A stretch of 53,611 bases of DNA from the NCBI RefSeq assembly GCF_000425445.1, contig NZ_KE384379.1, forward strand, positions 357,257 through 410,867. The letters run 5' to 3'. Below are positions 51,608 through 53,611 of the stretch, in pieces. Numbering within the stretch: the stretch's first letter is position 1; each line of letters starts with the position of its first letter. The notes beneath the pieces were generated by a model. That model saw only the letters and a list, made by a program, of their open reading frames with translations. It was not told where the DNA came from and did no database searches. This stretch comes from Flavobacterium denitrificans DSM 15936 (GTDB taxonomy: Bacteria > Bacteroidota > Bacteroidia > Flavobacteriales > Flavobacteriaceae). A program made the translations under genes and the position numbers.

Positions 51608-53611
51608 TTATTTATTTAGATACAAGTAACCTGACTGCTCGTGCTGATTTGAATTAGAATCTTTATATTTCAACGTATAGAAATACGTTCCTCCTGGCAA
51701 TCCATCTGATTCTTTTACAGTTGCACGCCCTCCTGAGAACCCAACAAAAACTCGGTCTTCATTGTTGTAGTGGTCAATATCAAAGACCAAGACACCCCAA
51801 CGATTGTAAATTTCAACCGTATTGTCAGGATAACATTCGATTCCTTGAATATAGAATCTGGCATTTTTCAAATCTCCATTTGGAGAAAAAGCATTCAGCA
51901 CTTTTACCTTACAGCCATCTAAATCCAATACTGTTGGATTATCTCCTGTATTGCTCACATCATCAGATTTATCTTCGGCTTCAACTCCTCTTGCGCTTTT
52001 CCCAAGAGCAGTCGCCTGATTGCTCACTGTACCAGCAATAATATCGCTTTGAGTAATTTTATATTTAGCTGTGAAATTATTGTCGTTTGATTCGCCAATC
52101 TCCAAGTTAATTGCTTGTCCAGAAACCACAACACCCGGTAACGGATCTGTAATTGTAATTCCTTTTAATGGAACGTTACCTGTATTGGTTACTTTAAATT
52201 TATAGCTGATGGTTTCGCCTGCATTTGCAAATCCATTTGCATTTTCGTCATTAAATACCGCTGTTTTGATAATCGCAATATTTGGAACTTCAACAAAAAC
52301 ATTCAATGTCGATGAGCTACAATTTGATGAATTTGCTTTTTCACATACTTGATAAACTAAAGCATAAGTTCCTGCAGGTGTATTTGGTTTCACATTTACT
52401 GTCCCGTCTGCATTAAATTCAAAATATGGGCTTTTTGGTGTATTAGAAATCACCACATTTGTAGGATCAATAGGTAAGCCGTTCAATAAATCATTATCTA
52501 AAATATTTACAAATTCAAGTTGTCCATTAACACCATCAACACTTACTTGTACATCATCTTTTGTAATAATCTGTGGTGCTGGTATAGGATCTTCTGAGTT
52601 CACCACAGTTACATTAACAACGGCTTGACTACAATTTGATAAGTTTGAAGCTTCGCAGATTTGATAAGTCAATTGATATGTTCCTGAAGGCGTTCCTAAT
52701 TTTACATCGACAGAGCCATCTGCATTTAAAATTAAATTAGGATTTGCAACAGCAGTGCTTAAAACAACAGCCGTTTGATTAAATGAATTTCCATTTAAAC
52801 GATCATTACTGAATATATTTAATGCTGTACTAATACCTTTTTTAGCATCAATTGGGCCTGCATTGTCATTATTAGCTTTAATCTCAAATGTTGGTCTTGC
52901 ATTACATTGTGGAGTTGCCGGTGGATAATTCACCATTATACTTACTGTAGGATTTAATGAAAACTCTACTGTTACGCCAGTTCTTGTTTTCTCAAATCCG
53001 TCTGCACCTTCAATCCATTGTCCATTTGCCAACAACCATCCTGGCCAGTCAATACCAATTCCGTTACTGTCTACAATCGCTCCTGGCCATAAGATACTTC
53101 CGCTCAATGGCAAGTTCGTTTGAGTAGCCACCACATTGTTGTCACTGTCAATCCATTTTACAGTCAATAAATTATTTGTTGTAAAATTATCCGGTGTTAC
53201 ATTATATGACACATATGGAACATCATTAGAGCAGTAACTAGTTGCTGCTACAGTCATTGTTGGAAGAACAACAGTTACTTTAACATCAGCTGTTTTGCAA
53301 TTTGTTGTGTTCAATTCACAAACTTGATAAGTCAGTCCATATGTTCCAGCTGGTGCATTTTCTTTTAACACTATTGTTCCGTCTGGATTTAATGTTAAAT
53401 ATCCTGATGAATCAGCAACTGTTACTGAAAGATTAACATCAGAAGCTGAAATTTGCGATCCATTTTTAGTATCGTTTGTTAAAACATTAATAATATTTAC
53501 TGGATGATTAACTCCTGCAATTGGACCAGCTAAATCATCTTTCAATACCAATACATCTCCCACAACTTGGATATAGCTCTTCACTGTATCGCAGTTCAGT
53601 GCATGGTCATT
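51608..53611 (-). CDS. T9SS surface protein with gliding-associated C-terminal domain (partial)
   Basis: The frame is open to the right edge, so the 5' part is missing; 667 codons are visible, and the GTG at 53584 is not a start. Order from the visible N-terminus: Ig/cadherin-like repeat 1, an unrelated 120-residue segment, repeats 2 and 3, a DUF11-type domain (NDENANGFANAGETISYKF, TNTGNVPLKG), and the type B C-terminal sorting domain (FSPNGDLKNARFYIQGIECY, IYNRWGVLV, GTYFYTL, GYLYLNK). That domain directs export by SprA and needs a SprF-type partner, encoded next. The FSPNGD signature continues LKN instead of the usual GxND. Likely an adhesin or surface-layer protein. Confidence 0.9.
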   Translation of the reverse strand, partial: NDHALNCDTVKSYIQVVGDVLVLKDDLAGPIAGVNHPVNIINVLTNDTKNGSQISASDVNLSVTVADSSGYLTLNPDGTIVLKENAPAGTYGLTYQVCELNTTNCKTADVKVTVVLPTMTVAATSYCSNDVPYVSYNVTPDNFTTNNLLTVKWIDSDNNVVATQTNLPLSGSILWPGAIVDSNGIGIDWPGWLLANGQWIEGADGFEKTRTGVTVEFSLNPTVSIMVNYPPATPQCNARPTFEIKANNDNAGPIDAKKGISTALNIFSNDRLNGNSFNQTAVVLSTAVANPNLILNADGSVDVKLGTPSGTYQLTYQICEASNLSNCSQAVVNVTVVNSEDPIPAPQIITKDDVQVSVDGVNGQLEFVNILDNDLLNGLPIDPTNVVISNTPKSPYFEFNADGTVNVKPNTPAGTYALVYQVCEKANSSNCSSSTLNVFVEVPNIAIIKTAVFNDENANGFANAGETISYKFKVTNTGNVPLKGITITDPLPGVVVSGQAINLEIGESNDNNFTAKYKITQSDIIAGTVSNQATALGKSARGVEAEDKSDDVSNTGDNPTVLDLDGCKVKVLNAFSPNGDLKNARFYIQGIECYPDNTVEIYNRWGVLVFDIDHYNNEDRVFVGFSGGRATVKESDGLPGGTYFYTLKYKDSNSNQHEQSGYLYLNK
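52292..53539 (-). repeat. three protein-level tandem-type repeats in the surface protein
   Basis: Three copies of an about 90-residue unit at 53270-53539, 52604-52867 and 52292-52558. Shared features are an N-terminal Asp pair, an I-F/V-x-ND turn, LNxDGT/S, a P(A/S)GTYxLxYQ(V/I)CE strand and a second Cys 6-8 residues later. The Cys pair in each unit could form a disulfide. Copies 1 and 2 are separated by an unrelated segment at 52868-53269. Confidence 0.75.

Noticed and set aside
1..53611. tRNA, rRNA, CRISPR array, insertion sequence or prophage
   Set aside because: No cloverleaf, conserved rRNA stretch, regular direct-repeat/spacer pattern, transposase motif or flanking inverted repeat was seen by eye.

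Overview
The window is AT-rich DNA from a gliding member of the Bacteroidota, most probably a Flavobacterium close to F. johnsoniae. The evidence is: the type IX secretion (T9SS) translocon gene sprA; remB; PorP/SprF-like outer-membrane proteins; a surface protein ending in the gliding-associated (type B) C-terminal domain; and many gene starts preceded by the Bacteroidota -7 promoter element TAnnTTTG. It reads as a chromosomal core segment. I see no tRNA or rRNA gene, insertion sequence, prophage, CRISPR array or gene-free stretch over 300 bases.

Layout. 1-6860 (+): nadK, then an envelope-biogenesis run of DUF6089 barrel, uppS, bamA and two Skp/OmpH chaperones, closed by a terminator. 6950-10300: murI, converging on a DUF4270 lipoprotein/FadL-like barrel pair. 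10529-14674 (+): a barrel, a six-blade kelch lipoprotein, a DUF4907 lipoprotein, a LytS-type kinase and a LytTR regulator, which look like one sensory module. 14773-18782: gamma carbonic anhydrase and a stand-alone SprF-like protein (-), then a NifU-type Fe-S protein, a small helical protein and an MscS channel (+). 18789-26884 (-): a MacAB-type exporter (ATPase, two permeases, two adaptors, one TolC), a small membrane protein and tsaB. 27062-28468 (+): a DUF4403 lipoprotein. 28485-33613 (-): cytochrome oxidase biogenesis and subunits (ctaB, two subunit III genes, subunit IV; then a degenerate SCO paralogue, a canonical SCO protein, DUF420 and a tiny CxxC membrane protein). 33772-45431 (-): remB, deoC, vanZ-like, gcvH, sprA, ruvA. 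45497-48372 (-): maeB-type malic enzyme and a CBS protein. 48625-53611 (-): a T9SS surface module with a secreted repeat protein (cut by the window edge), a SprF-like partner and a PD40/OmpA anchor protein.

Themes. Much of the window builds the outer membrane and surface: BamA with its chaperones, UppS and MurI for wall precursors, and SprA with SprF-like and OmpA-type partners for T9SS export and adhesin display. A second theme is respiratory oxidase assembly, where a SCO-like protein has lost all its predicted copper ligands. The most interesting candidates for uncharacterised biology are the oxidase-assembly cluster, the kelch/DUF4907/LytS/LytTR module with a Met/His-rich sensor loop and LytTR-like repeats, the TonB-C-like domain fused to the RemB barrel, and the terminator-like hairpin in the mscS leader. 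Family assignments come from reading motifs by eye; no database search was run.
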